Positions 8,500 through 16,493 are shown, counted from the first letter of the stretch. The stretch: 42,422 nt of DNA from Thermaceae bacterium (GCA_015478585.1 JADMIM010000024.1:1-42422), one strand, 5' to 3'. Made by a program: numbers and translations. Notes: generated by a model not told the origin, from the sequence alone.

Positions 8500-9291
8500 C
8501 TAACGGCTGGCTTTGGCCTCGGCTGCGGTCACGCCACCAAACTTATTGTTCCAGGAATTACGGATATAAGTGGCGACAGCGGCTACATCTTCGTCGGAGA
8601 GCTGCCCAAAAGCAGGCATAGCCCCGCTGTATTTCTGCCCATTGACCACCACACCAGCATTTAAGCCTTTGATGACAGTGGTGGTGACGTGCTTGGCATC
8701 CGCCAGATTGGGGTTGCCAGCGAGGGGTGGGAAAGCGCCAGGGACACCTGTGCCCGCCGCCTGGTGACAGCCTGCACAGTTGGCGGTGAATACCCCCTCA
8801 CCCTTTTTGAGCAGGGCCTCGTCCACCTTGGGGGCCGGGCCAGCCGCCGCCTGAGCATTGCTTGCGGGGGCTGCTTTGCTGGGAGGAGCGGCGACTTCCT
8901 CGAGGGTCTTGTTGGTTATACCAGTCACAGCAAAAAACAGCCATACCGCGCCCAGCACCACCACTGTGGCAACCACAGCGGCCACGCCAGGGAAGCGGTC
9001 TTTGGTAGGCTTCACGTCGGGGTCAGCCACCCGCAGGGTCACATTGAGGTCTCCCGAGACTTCCTTCCCCTCGTCTAACCCCTGCACCAGCACGCCCGGC
9101 GTGTTGGCAACCTTGAAAGGAATTTCTTTGATTTCCCGGCTGCCATTGGTGTAGTAGGTGACTACCCTCAGGCTGTGATCCCCATCTGGCAGTGTTCGGG
9201 TGTCATAGGTAATGCGAAAAGGGGGCTGTTTGAGCACCTGCACCGGCGCGGCAACATCGTCCAGATAGACTTCAATTCGCTCGATTGGCAT
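8500..9291 (-). CDS. fbcC: Membrane-anchored cytochrome c subunit of the bc complex
   Basis: This 263-residue protein has an unusual order: about 95 residues of beta-rich, Ig-like sequence, one transmembrane helix at about 99-123, an Ala/Pro linker, then a monoheme cytochrome c domain with CAGCH and a distal Met in SGAMPAFGQL. There is no cleavable signal. With basic residues before the helix, the heme domain should face outward and the N-terminal domain the cytoplasm. It accepts electrons from the Rieske subunit. It is the first gene of fbcCDFB, with GGAGGA 8 nt before the ATG. Confidence 0.92.
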   Translation of the reverse strand: MPIERIEVYLDDVAAPVQVLKQPPFRITYDTRTLPDGDHSLRVVTYYTNGSREIKEIPFKVANTPGVLVQGLDEGKEVSGDLNVTLRVADPDVKPTKDRFPGVAAVVATVVVLGAVWLFFAVTGITNKTLEEVAAPPSKAAPASNAQAAAGPAPKVDEALLKKGEGVFTANCAGCHQAAGTGVPGAFPPLAGNPNLADAKHVTTTVIKGLNAGVVVNGQKYSGAMPAFGQLSDEDVAAVATYIRNSWNNKFGGVTAAEAKASR

Positions 9292-9320
9292 TGCTGTGTT
9301 CCTCCTCGCCGCAGGCTAGA

Positions 9321-9468
9321 GTGGCGGCACGTTTCAAAAGATTACCAGAAAAAAGGCACATTTTGCCCAACCCTTGCAGCATAGGAATGCCGCCACGGGG
9401 CAAATGTCCCTGGCCTCGAGCAACCGGTCTGGCAAGCTGGGTCTTTCGGCTCGAAAAACCACCGGTTG
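9321..9468. repeat. Two spaced inverted repeats upstream of fbcC
   Basis: GTGGCGGCA (9321-9329) pairs with TGCCGCCAC (9388-9396), and CAACCGGT (9421-9428) with ACCGGTTG (9461-9468). Both lie in the 269-bp gene-free stretch between fbcC and the aldo/keto reductase gene. The first could fold in the fbc leader, the second could be an operator. I found no convincing -35/-10 pair. Confidence 0.45.
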
Positions 9469-9560
9469 TAACAAACAAGGATGAAAATGCCGATGGAGAT
9501 GCTATTATTCCTGTATAAAAAATAAGTGTGCTGGCCAGAGCTTTGTAAGAGCAGGAGGGA

Positions 9561-10400
9561 CTACTGGCTTAGTTCGGCCAAGTCGTGGTCAGATAGCTCG
9601 AGCTGGGCGGCAGCCAGGTTTTCTTCTAAGTGCTGGATTGATGAAGTTCCTGGAATCAACAGGATATTGGGGGAATGCCGTAGCAGCCAGGCTAGTGCTG
9701 CCTGAGCAGGGGTAGCCCTTAGTTTCTTTGCTACTGCTTCGACCTTTGCGCCCAGGCGGTTTGGCCCCGAACCCAGGGGAAACCAGGGAATAAAAGCCAG
9801 ACCCTTCTGGGCGGTGTATTCCAACTCGGCTTCCCAGCGCCGCTCGGCGATGTTGTACAGATTTTGCACTGAGACGATGGGAACCACCTTTTGGGCTCTC
9901 TCGATCTGGTCAATACTGACTTCAGAAAGCCCTACATGACGAATTAATCCCTGTTGGCGGGCCTCAGCCACCACGCCCAGAGTTTCCTCGAGGGGCACCT
10001 GGGGGTCTACGCGGTGCAGTTGCCACAGGTCAATCTGCTCGAGCCGCAGGCGCTTGAGGCTGCCCTCGATGGTCGAGCGGATATAGTCGGGCCGCCCGTT
10101 GGGCACCCATTGACCAGGGCCAGGCCGGGTATTGGCCCCCTTGGTAGCGATAACGATGCCCGTATAGGGGTGTAGGGCTTGGGCGATGAGTTCTTCGTTC
10201 ACATGCGGGCCATAAGCATCGGCGGTGTCAATAAAATTGACCCCAAGCTCGACTGCTTTTTGCAAAACCCGCTTGGCGTTCTCGCGGTCTTTGGGCCAGC
10301 CCCAGACCCCAGGGCCGGTGAGCTGCATTGCGCCGTAGCCCATGCGATTAATTTGTAAGTCGCCGCCCAGGTTGAAGGTAGGGTTTACTCGAGTGCTCAT
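9561..10400 (-). CDS. Aldo/keto reductase
   Basis: The 279-residue protein is a TIM-barrel aldo/keto reductase. The tetrad is visible: Asp and Tyr in FIDTADAYG, Lys in IATKG and His in WQLHR. The C-terminal NADPH-binding segment reads IPGTSSIQHLEEN. It reduces aldehydes or ketones with NADPH; the substrate is not predictable. The ATG at 10400 has GGAAGGAAG upstream. A bacilliredoxin-like gene lies 76 bp upstream on the same strand, so the pair may be a redox-stress unit (inference). Confidence 0.93.
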   Translation of the reverse strand: MSTRVNPTFNLGGDLQINRMGYGAMQLTGPGVWGWPKDRENAKRVLQKAVELGVNFIDTADAYGPHVNEELIAQALHPYTGIVIATKGANTRPGPGQWVPNGRPDYIRSTIEGSLKRLRLEQIDLWQLHRVDPQVPLEETLGVVAEARQQGLIRHVGLSEVSIDQIERAQKVVPIVSVQNLYNIAERRWEAELEYTAQKGLAFIPWFPLGSGPNRLGAKVEAVAKKLRATPAQAALAWLLRHSPNILLIPGTSSIQHLEENLAAAQLELSDHDLAELSQ

Positions 10401-10476
10401 AGGGTCTTCCTTTCCAAAAAAGAACGCTCAGCCGCCCGAAGACCAATGCTCCGAGGGAAGAATAGGGAAAAAGGGT

Positions 10477-11121
10477 TTATAGGCTCTCGAGCCGCTGCCG
10501 CAGAATCTTAGCCCGCTCGTGCAGGGGCGTGGCCTGCGGATGTTCTTGCTCGAACTGCATGATCGCCATCGGATGAACGTGGTGTTCATCTGGATTGCCA
10601 AACAGCGAGTTGACCACCTCGAACTCCTCCTGCGAGCGCAAGCTGGCATCCTCGCGGAACATATTGAGGTAGCTCCACTGAAACTGCGGTTCGCTTACCG
10701 CTCCGCCCAGATAAGCGTCTAGCAAGCGCTTGTAGGGCTCGAGGTTGGAAGCCGAACCGTCCGTAGCCTGAGCTTTGGCCGCACCCAGATGCGCCTCGAG
10801 CAAGGGCTCGAGGTTCTCCAAGGTAATGTCCCAGTTATCCAGGTCAAAGAGCGGCTGCCCTTGCTTGAACAGGATTACCTGCGGTGAGTGGTGGACGATT
10901 CCGGTGCGCTCGGCGATGCGGTTAGAAGCTGGGCGGTCTTCGACTACCTTGATGATGCCCACCGGGACATCCGGGCGCTCGCGCAACAGGCGCTCGAGGT
11001 TGCCCCAGCCCTGCATAGTTTTGTGACAGGTTCCGGCCTTAAAAATGGCGGCGGTGGGGTTCTGCTCGATAAACTGGTCGGCTTCTTCGGGCGTGGTGAT
11101 GGCATACATGCGCTCTCTCAT
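10477..11121 (-). CDS. Bacilliredoxin (BrxC/YtxJ-like) domain fused to a colicin-immunity-like domain
   Basis: Residues 1-110 of 214 resemble monothiol bacilliredoxin BrxC/YtxJ: AAIFKAGTCHKT with a single Cys32 where YtxJ has TCPIS, then EDRPASNRIAERTGI, HHSPQV and DNWDITLENL. Residues about 128-214 form a separate helical domain (LLDAYLGGAVSEPQFQ, then SLFGNPDEHH and LRQRL at the end) that resembles the small colicin-D-immunity-like family. The first half should be a cytoplasmic thiol-redox protein; the second half's role is unknown. The ATG at 11121 has a TATAAA box close upstream; M5 is an alternative start. Confidence 0.85.
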   Translation of the reverse strand: MRERMYAITTPEEADQFIEQNPTAAIFKAGTCHKTMQGWGNLERLLRERPDVPVGIIKVVEDRPASNRIAERTGIVHHSPQVILFKQGQPLFDLDNWDITLENLEPLLEAHLGAAKAQATDGSASNLEPYKRLLDAYLGGAVSEPQFQWSYLNMFREDASLRSQEEFEVVNSLFGNPDEHHVHPMAIMQFEQEHPQATPLHERAKILRQRLESL

Positions 11122-11177
11122 GCCTTAGAGTTTATAGCGGAACTCGAGATAGTAAACGTTACCCGGAACACTGCTGC

Positions 11178-11183
11178 TAATAT
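11178..11183 (+). promoter_or_regulatory. -10 box of a leaderless promoter
   Basis: TAATAT is followed by exactly 6 nt and the ATG at 11190. On the other strand TATAAA (11131-11136) can serve the bacilliredoxin gene, so this is a divergent promoter region. Confidence 0.5.
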
Positions 11184-11189
11184 GAGCAC

Positions 11190-11315
11190 ATGGACGGTTC
11201 GGTCTCGAGTGTCCCACTGTTGGGATGGGTTCTATTTGGCGTTGCTGGAATAGGTGTGCTGGTGGGCATTTTACTGTTTACCTCACCATTTGTAGAGGTC
11301 TTTAAGAAGAAATAG
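11190..11315 (+). CDS. Small single-pass membrane peptide (41 aa)
   Basis: A short frame encodes a polar start, one hydrophobic helix (LLGWVLFGVAGIGVLVGILL, about residues 10-29) and a basic end PFVEVFKKK. This is the profile of a real single-pass small membrane protein with N-out/C-in topology by the positive-inside rule. It has no RBS but a TAATAT box 6 nt upstream, the same geometry as six other genes here. I do not recognise the family. Confidence 0.55.
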   Translation: MDGSVSSVPLLGWVLFGVAGIGVLVGILLFTSPFVEVFKKK

Positions 11316-11377
11316 ACTGGGTTTGCAAAGTAGGTCGCTCAAATCAGTCTCCCAACCCTCTAGCAAGGCTTCTGCTG

Positions 11378-11581
11378 TCAGGTGCGCCGGTCAGGGTCAG
11401 TCTCAAGGGATGGCCAAGGGCAGCTGTAGCGGCTGCTCCACCCCAGGGCTTCTTCCGCTGGATCCCCCATGGCTTGCCAGACACCTTTATCTACCCAACG
11501 GTCAAACCCTTTGAACACCCTGTTCCACTCTGATGCCTTGAGTTGCACCTTCTTCAGGGAATAAATGTTAGGGGCTTTCTC
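11378..11581 (-). pseudogene. Remnant of an IS5-like transposase
   Basis: The minus strand has an open frame without a start codon that contains WNRVFKGFDRWVDKGVWQAM. This is the conserved N-terminal segment of many IS5-group transposases (W-n-v-y-r-R-F-r-r-W-x-k-G-v-W). After it, similarity seems to stop and no catalytic DDE residues follow. No terminal inverted repeats are visible. It is a decayed insertion-sequence fragment in a stretch that otherwise holds only the small peptide and a terminator. Confidence 0.55.
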
Positions 11582-11640
11582 CTATATGTCAACACGGCCT
11601 AATACCGTATAGCGGAAATCGCTCGAGCTCAAACAGCCAG

Positions 11641-11660
11641 CGCCCCGAAAGGGGCGTTTT
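11641..11660 (+). terminator. Hairpin terminator CGCCCC-GAAA-GGGGCG-TTTT
   Basis: A 6-bp GC stem with a GAAA tetraloop is followed by four T on the plus strand. It sits just upstream of the Rieske oxygenase promoter and insulates it. Confidence 0.65.
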
Positions 11661-11674
11661 GGTCTTTAGCGCGA

Positions 11675-11680
11675 TAGAAT
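11675..11680 (+). promoter_or_regulatory. -10 box of a leaderless promoter for the Rieske oxygenase
   Basis: TAGAAT lies exactly 6 nt before the ATG at 11687 and no Shine-Dalgarno is present. The -35 position falls in the terminator stem and is not consensus. Confidence 0.55.
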
Positions 11681-11686
11681 CGAGCT

Positions 11687-12778
11687 ATGAAACCCCTCGA
11701 GGTGGCCCCCGACATCGCCGAAGCCTCCACCTTGCCTGCTGCGTTTTACCAAGACCCGCAGGTGTACGAGCGTTGCAAGGAAAGGGTGTTTGCCCAGAGT
11801 TGGCAGCTGGTAAGCGATACCGACGACCTCAAGGCTCCGGGAACCGTCAAACCCGTCGTCCTGCTCGAGGGCTGCCTGGACGAACCGCTGGTTCTCACCC
11901 GTGATTACGACGACCAATTGCATCTGCTCTCCAATGTCTGCACCCACCGGGGAATGCTGGTAGCCGAAACCGGGGGCAACGAGCGCTACCTGCGCTGTCG
12001 CTACCACGGGCGGCGCTTCGGGCTGGACGGCTGTTTCCAGGCCATGCCGGAGTTCGAGGGCGTAAAGGGTTTTCCTTCCGCAAAGGACAATCTGCCCCAG
12101 GTCAGCCTCGAGCTTTGGGGAAGAAATAAATTTCTGTTTGCCAGTCTCAATCCAGTCGCGTCTTTGAGCGAAGTTCTAAAGCCCGTCCAGGAGCGGCTGG
12201 GCTGGCTGCCGTTCAACGAGTTCTATTTCGAGCCCTCGAGGGCACGGGATTATCTGGTACGAGCCAACTGGGCTTTGTACTGCGATAACTACCTCGAGGG
12301 CTTCCACATACCCTTTATCCATGCCTCGCTCTCGAGCGCCATAGATTATGGCAACTACACCTCGGAAATTTATACCTGGAGCAACCTGCAACTTGGCGTA
12401 GCGGCTTCCGGCGAGACCGCTTTTGATTTGCCCAAGGATTCGCCCGATTATGGCAAGCGCATCGGGGCCTACTACTACTGGGTGTTTCCCAACCTGATGC
12501 TGAACTTTTACCCCTGGGGGCTTTCAGTCAACGTGGTGCGCCCCTTGGGGCCAGAGTTAACCAAGGTCTCGTTTTTGCCATATGTGTGGGACAGCAGCAA
12601 GCTCGAGACCGGTGCGGGCGCGGGCCTGGATCGGGTGGAACGCGAAGATGAAGTGGTAGTGGAGGCCGTGCAGAAGGGGGTAAAGTCGCGCTTCTACGAC
12701 CGGGGACGCTTCAGCGTGGCGCGGGAGCAAGGGGTACATCATTTTCACCGCTTGTTGGCGGCAGCCCTCGAGGGATAA
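11687..12778 (+). CDS. Rieske-type ring-hydroxylating oxygenase, alpha subunit family
   Basis: The 363-residue protein has a Rieske domain with Cys85-x-His87 (CTHRG) and Cys104-x2-His107 (CRYHG), then a catalytic domain with CDNYLEGFHIPFIH (His207 and His212 as mononuclear-iron ligands). This is the alpha subunit of an aromatic dioxygenase or of a choline/betaine-type monooxygenase. No beta subunit, ferredoxin or reductase is adjacent. The polar amino-acid transporter genes follow 110 bp later from their own promoter; a shared quaternary-amine or amino-acid substrate is possible but unproven. Confidence 0.88.
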   Translation: MKPLEVAPDIAEASTLPAAFYQDPQVYERCKERVFAQSWQLVSDTDDLKAPGTVKPVVLLEGCLDEPLVLTRDYDDQLHLLSNVCTHRGMLVAETGGNERYLRCRYHGRRFGLDGCFQAMPEFEGVKGFPSAKDNLPQVSLELWGRNKFLFASLNPVASLSEVLKPVQERLGWLPFNEFYFEPSRARDYLVRANWALYCDNYLEGFHIPFIHASLSSAIDYGNYTSEIYTWSNLQLGVAASGETAFDLPKDSPDYGKRIGAYYYWVFPNLMLNFYPWGLSVNVVRPLGPELTKVSFLPYVWDSSKLETGAGAGLDRVEREDEVVVEAVQKGVKSRFYDRGRFSVAREQGVHHFHRLLAAALEG

Positions 12779-12836
12779 GGGGCTTCACCCTGGACTCAGA
12801 ATCTGAAAGTACGTTCGCATCGCGTTGGGCTCGAGA

Positions 12837-12865
12837 TTGACACTGGACTACCCTTTCAGTATCTT
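12837..12865 (+). promoter_or_regulatory. Sigma-A promoter of the amino-acid ABC transporter
   Basis: TTGACA (12837-12842), a 17-bp spacer and TATCTT (12860-12865) form a near-consensus promoter. AGGAGG at 12879-12884 is the RBS for the ATG at 12889. Confidence 0.85.
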
Positions 12866-12888
12866 GAGCTACGTTTTCAGGAGGATTT

Positions 12889-13725
12889 ATGAAACGTGCA
12901 ATCGGTGTGTTAGCGCTGGGTGTGCTGGCTTCGCTTGGCATGGCTCAAGGCATGAAGATTGGCGACTGTGAACTTAGCGGCAAGAAGGGCGATCTGCCCA
13001 TCAAGCCGGTGACGGCTGGAACCCTCACCGTGCAGACCAACCTGCCCGCTCCCGGCTGGTGGAACGGCGACACCCCCGATACCATCAAGTCGGGCTTTGA
13101 ATACTGCCTGGCAGCCAATATCGCTTACCGGGCTGGGCTAGACAAGGTGAAGGTGGTAAACGTCTCCTTTGACGCGCTGGTGGCAGGCCAGACCAAAGCC
13201 TACGACATTGCCCTCTCGCAAGTCACCATCACCGATGCCCGCAAAAAGGTGGTGGCCTTCTCGCCCGCCTACTTCTCCTCCGACCAGGGCTTGCTGGTAC
13301 GCAAGGGCACCAAGGTGGATGCCAGCAACATCAAAACCCTGAGGATTGGTGTGCAGCAGGGCACTACTGCGGTGGACTACATCAAGAACGTGCTCAAAAT
13401 ACCCCAGTCCAATGTGCGGGTATTCCCCGACACGCCCAATATGTTTACTGCCCTACAGGCCAAGCAAGTAGACGTGGTCATGCTCGATACCGCTATCGTG
13501 CTGGTACAGGCCAAGCAGTCGGCGGGCAAACTCGAGGTGGTGGGTCAGTACAAGACCGGCGAAGAATACGGGGCCATCTATCCCAAGAACTCGCCCAACA
13601 AGGCCCAACTCGACAAGATCATGAACGCCCTGAAGTTCAACGGAACCCTCAAAAAGCTCTCGTCCACCTATCTCTCCAAAGAATTTGGCGGTGATCCTTC
13701 CACCATTCCTTACTTTAAGCCCTAG
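12889..13725 (+). CDS. Polar amino-acid ABC transporter, substrate-binding protein
   Basis: The 278-residue protein begins with a signal peptide (MKRAIGVLALGVLASLGMAQ) and continues as a family-3 solute-binding protein: VVNVSFDALVAGQTKAYDIA, VTITDARKKVVAFSPAYFSS and LRIGVQQGTTAVDYIK. It should bind a polar amino acid or related compound outside the membrane and deliver it to the permease encoded next. It has no lipobox. A strong promoter and RBS precede it, as expected for the most abundant component. Confidence 0.92.
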   Translation: MKRAIGVLALGVLASLGMAQGMKIGDCELSGKKGDLPIKPVTAGTLTVQTNLPAPGWWNGDTPDTIKSGFEYCLAANIAYRAGLDKVKVVNVSFDALVAGQTKAYDIALSQVTITDARKKVVAFSPAYFSSDQGLLVRKGTKVDASNIKTLRIGVQQGTTAVDYIKNVLKIPQSNVRVFPDTPNMFTALQAKQVDVVMLDTAIVLVQAKQSAGKLEVVGQYKTGEEYGAIYPKNSPNKAQLDKIMNALKFNGTLKKLSSTYLSKEFGGDPSTIPYFKP

Positions 13726-13734
13726 GCCCCCAGC

Positions 13735-14829
13735 GTGAATAACTCCCCAAAATCGGGGCACGTCAGCGCCCCGTCGGTTCCTAAAGATGCTACCCCCTTG
13801 GCGCTCGTTGCCTTTGGCGTGAGCGCCTTGGTCATTGCGACAGCCTGGGCCATCCTCTGGAACTTGCACCGGGTGCTTTTGGCAAATGGCCCGGAGCGGC
13901 TTTGGGTCAATATTGTCTCGGTGCTGGCGGGTTTGTTGACGCTATCGCTGCTGGTTCCGGTGTTTAGAAGCTGGAGTGAGGCCCGCCAGGCGCGTTCGGC
14001 CCTTTCGAGCCACGACCTGATTACCGTGCGGGTCAAGACCGCCGAAGCCAGGGAGTGGGCTCAGTATGCCATTGGTTATGCGGTAGCGGTGCTGCTGGTG
14101 TTTGTGGGGGTGCAGTTTTTGCTCGCCAACGATGGAGCGGTGGCGGCGACCTTTTTCAAGCTCGAGCTAATTGGCAGTTCCTTCGGGCTGATTTTGCAGG
14201 CTTTCTGGAAAAATGTCTGGATGTTTTGCGTGGCCGAGGTGTTTATCCTGGTCTGGGGCCTGATTATTGCCGTGGCCCGAATGATTCCGGGTCGGGCCGG
14301 GCAACCCATTCGCTTTCTGGCTATCGCCTACACCGATGCCTTTCGCGGCCTGCCCACCATCATCAGCATCTACCTGATTGCCCTGGGCTTGCCCCTGGCT
14401 AACGTGCCCTGGGTCAAGGATTGGCAACCCGAGTGGCTGGCGATTCTGGCCCTTACGGTGAGCTATGGGGCCTATGTGGCTGAGGTTTACCGCTCGGGCC
14501 TGGACAGCATTCACCCCAGCCAGTGGTCGGCTGCGCGGAGCTTGGGCCTGAGCTTTGGTCAGACCTTGCGCTTCGTGATTATCCCGCAAGCGGTGCGACG
14601 TATCATTCCGCCCCTGCTGAACGACTTTATCGCTCTTCAGAAAGACACCGCGCTGGTCAACGTGGTGGGGGTGATAGACGGCTTCAACCAGGCCAAAATT
14701 ATCGCCTCCAATCGCTTCAACCTCTCGGCGGTGACGACGGTGGCGCTGCTGTTTATGATCATCACGGTGCCCCAAACCCGCCTGGTAGACCGGCTGCTGG
14801 AAGGGGAGAAACGCCGCACCAGGGCGTAA
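13735..14829 (+). CDS. Polar amino-acid ABC transporter, permease with extended N-terminus
   Basis: The C-terminal 200 residues are a HisM/GlnP-type permease with the EAA loop YGAYVAEVYRSGLDSIHPSQ and ARSLGLSFGQTLRFVIIPQA. At 364 residues it is longer than usual (about 220) because of an N-terminal part with about three extra hydrophobic helices and a charged loop (residues 80-105). The start is a GTG at 13735, 9 bp after the binding-protein stop, with a weak RBS. The ATPase gene lies 263 bp further on. Confidence 0.9.
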   Translation: MNNSPKSGHVSAPSVPKDATPLALVAFGVSALVIATAWAILWNLHRVLLANGPERLWVNIVSVLAGLLTLSLLVPVFRSWSEARQARSALSSHDLITVRVKTAEAREWAQYAIGYAVAVLLVFVGVQFLLANDGAVAATFFKLELIGSSFGLILQAFWKNVWMFCVAEVFILVWGLIIAVARMIPGRAGQPIRFLAIAYTDAFRGLPTIISIYLIALGLPLANVPWVKDWQPEWLAILALTVSYGAYVAEVYRSGLDSIHPSQWSAARSLGLSFGQTLRFVIIPQAVRRIIPPLLNDFIALQKDTALVNVVGVIDGFNQAKIIASNRFNLSAVTTVALLFMIITVPQTRLVDRLLEGEKRRTRA

Positions 14830-14848
14830 GGGCGCAGGGCAGAGAGCC

Positions 14849-15032
14849 AAACGCAAGACGCTAAACGCTGAAGGCTTAAAGCAAAATGCACGGGGGTCAA
14901 AAGCTACGCCAGGACAGCAGAATTGTTCTATCAAGAAACACTGTCTGGGACGCGATTGGTGTTTTTTAGGTTGCTGAGCCTTCGACCTTCGACCTTGAGC
15001 GTTAGTCGTTGGGCCTTCGGCGTTTTGCGTTT
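14849..15032. repeat. Long imperfect inverted repeat between permease and ATPase genes
   Basis: The left arm (14849-14875: AAACGCAAGACGC, TAAACGCTGAAGGC) is an imperfect reverse complement of 15013-15032 (GCCTTCGGCG, TTTTGCGTTT). The arms enclose the 53-nt hairpin element. Purine-rich units like GGGCAGAG flank it; similar units form the 3' end of the MFS gene near 39750-39810. This could be a non-autonomous mobile element or an intergenic hairpin repeat. Confidence 0.5.
14902..14954 (+). repeat. 53-nt hairpin repeat, copy 1
   Basis: It begins AGCTACGCCAGGAC, ends GTCTGGGACGCG and has a stem GACAG...CTGTC. It matches the second copy at 17332-17384 in 37 of 53 positions with identical length. 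Confidence 0.6.
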
Positions 15033-15092
15033 ATCTCTTCGCTTCTCGCCCTTCTCACGGCCCATGGCTTGGCTTAGACTAAACCCCACATC

Positions 15093-15836
15093 ATGAGCTT
15101 TTTAGAGATTCGCAATGTCCACAAGCGTTATGGCGAGGCCGAGGTGCTGCGGGGAACCAACCTGAGCGTAGAGCAGCATCAGGTGGTTTGCCTGATTGGG
15201 CCTTCGGGTTGTGGGAAGTCTACGCTGCTGCGCTGCATCAATGGCCTCGAGGCTATCCAGCAAGGAGAAATCCAGTTGGCTGGAGACCGCATTAGCGGCC
15301 CCGGCGTAGACCTCAACGCCCTGCGGCGTGACGTGGGCATCGTGTTCCAGAGTTTCAACCTGTTTCCCCACATGAGCGTGCTGTACAACGTCACCCTGGC
15401 TCCGGTACAGGTGCTCAAAATGAACAAAGCCGAAGCCGAAAGCCGGGCCTTGGTTCTCCTGAAGCGCATTGGTCTCGAGCACAAAGCCAATGCCTACCCC
15501 GACCAACTCTCCGGTGGGCAGCAACAGCGTGTTGCCATCGTGCGGGCGCTGGCAATGGGGCCGAGGCTGATGCTCTTGGACGAGATTACCTCGGCCCTAG
15601 ACCCCGAGTTGGTTTCCGAAGTCCTGAACATCGTGCGCGACCTGGCCGCCGAAGGCATGACCATGTTGCTGGCGACGCACGAGATGGGGTTTGCCAAGGA
15701 GGTCGCCAGCAAGGTGTGCTTCTTGTATCAAGGGGTGGTTCACGAGGAAGGGCCACCCCAGCAAATTTTCGGAGCACCCCAAAAAGAGCGCACCAAAGCC
15801 TTTTTGTCCAGCATCATCGAGGCTGGGCGGCTATAA
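15093..15836 (+). CDS. Polar amino-acid ABC transporter, ATP-binding protein
   Basis: A 247-residue GlnQ/HisP-type ATPase with Walker [10 protein letters not shown], signature [15 protein letters not shown], Walker [13 protein letters not shown] and the H-loop His in [13 protein letters not shown]. The usual DEPTSALD reads DEITSALD, with Ile in place of Pro. It energises the permease encoded upstream. The 263-bp gap with repeats suggests either a long polycistronic transcript or a separate promoter. There is no good RBS before ATG 15093. Confidence 0.93.
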   Translation: MSFLEIRNVHKRYGEAEVLRGTNLSVEQHQVVCLIGPSGCGKSTLLRCINGLEAIQQGEIQLAGDRISGPGVDLNALRRDVGIVFQSFNLFPHMSVLYNVTLAPVQVLKMNKAEAESRALVLLKRIGLEHKANAYPDQLSGGQQQRVAIVRALAMGPRLMLLDEITSALDPELVSEVLNIVRDLAAEGMTMLLATHEMGFAKEVASKVCFLYQGVVHEEGPPQQIFGAPQKERTKAFLSSIIEAGRL

Positions 15837-15840
15837 AAAA

Positions 15841-15867
15841 CCCAGAGCACCGCCTTTGTGCTCCGGG
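15841..15867 (-). terminator. Terminator of the secreted-protein gene (minus strand)
   Basis: CCCAGAGCAC and GTGCTCCGGG pair with one mismatch around a 7-nt loop. Read on the minus strand the stem is followed by TTTTTTATAG. It sits between the convergent ATPase and secreted-protein genes. Confidence 0.75.
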
Positions 15868-15902
15868 AACTCGAGGGGCTTTGTCTAGGTAGTCATCAGG
15901 GG

Positions 15903-16313
15903 TTAGCCGGGGTTAATCACATTGTTCAGGAATTGGCCCGTCTCCCAGCCGATTGGATACGTTGCACTATTAGAAGCAAGCGGGTTGGAGCCATCGGCGG
16001 GCAACACCACCTGGGGTTCGGTGGAAGCGAAGTTCATAAGGGTTTGATATTGACTGGCAGTGAGCGCCGATTGAATCTTATCGAGGGCCGCCTGCACCTG
16101 AGTATCAGTAATAGTTACTCCGCTTACATCCCCAATCGCGCTCTGAAGAGCTTTTGCCTGGTCTACCGACAAACCGGCATTGTCCAAGGCGCTCGGGATT
16201 GCCTGAATAACCTGCACCAACTGGCTTACCGATGCACTGGTGTCGGTGGGTGCCGCAAACGCAACGCCAAGAGCCAACAGGGACGAAACAGCTAATATTT
16301 TGTAGAGCTTCAT
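15903..16313 (-). CDS. Secreted protein of unknown function (136 aa)
   Basis: The protein starts with a clear signal peptide (MKLYKILAVSSLLALGVAFA, cleavage after AFA) followed by about 115 residues rich in Ala, Gln, Ser and Thr with amphipathic helices (LVQVIQAIPSALDNAG, AALDKIQSALTASQYQ). I do not recognise a family. It has no Cys in the mature part. AAAGGAG lies upstream of the ATG and a terminator follows, so it appears monocistronic. Confidence 0.8.
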   Translation of the reverse strand: MKLYKILAVSSLLALGVAFAAPTDTSASVSQLVQVIQAIPSALDNAGLSVDQAKALQSAIGDVSGVTITDTQVQAALDKIQSALTASQYQTLMNFASTEPQVVLPADGSNPLASNSATYPIGWETGQFLNNVINPG

Positions 16314-16493
16314 GTTTTTCTCCTTTGTGAGGGCGCTTCTTCAACCCCCTCTGGAAAACATCTTGCACGACTGCGTTGAAGGTGGTATGCACGGGGAATA
16401 AATGTTCTGTGAAGCCCACAAAGCCCGGTGGACTTGGCCCTAACACTGCGCTAGAGGGCAAAAATCGCTGGATGGCTTAGTTGGCGTTTATCA

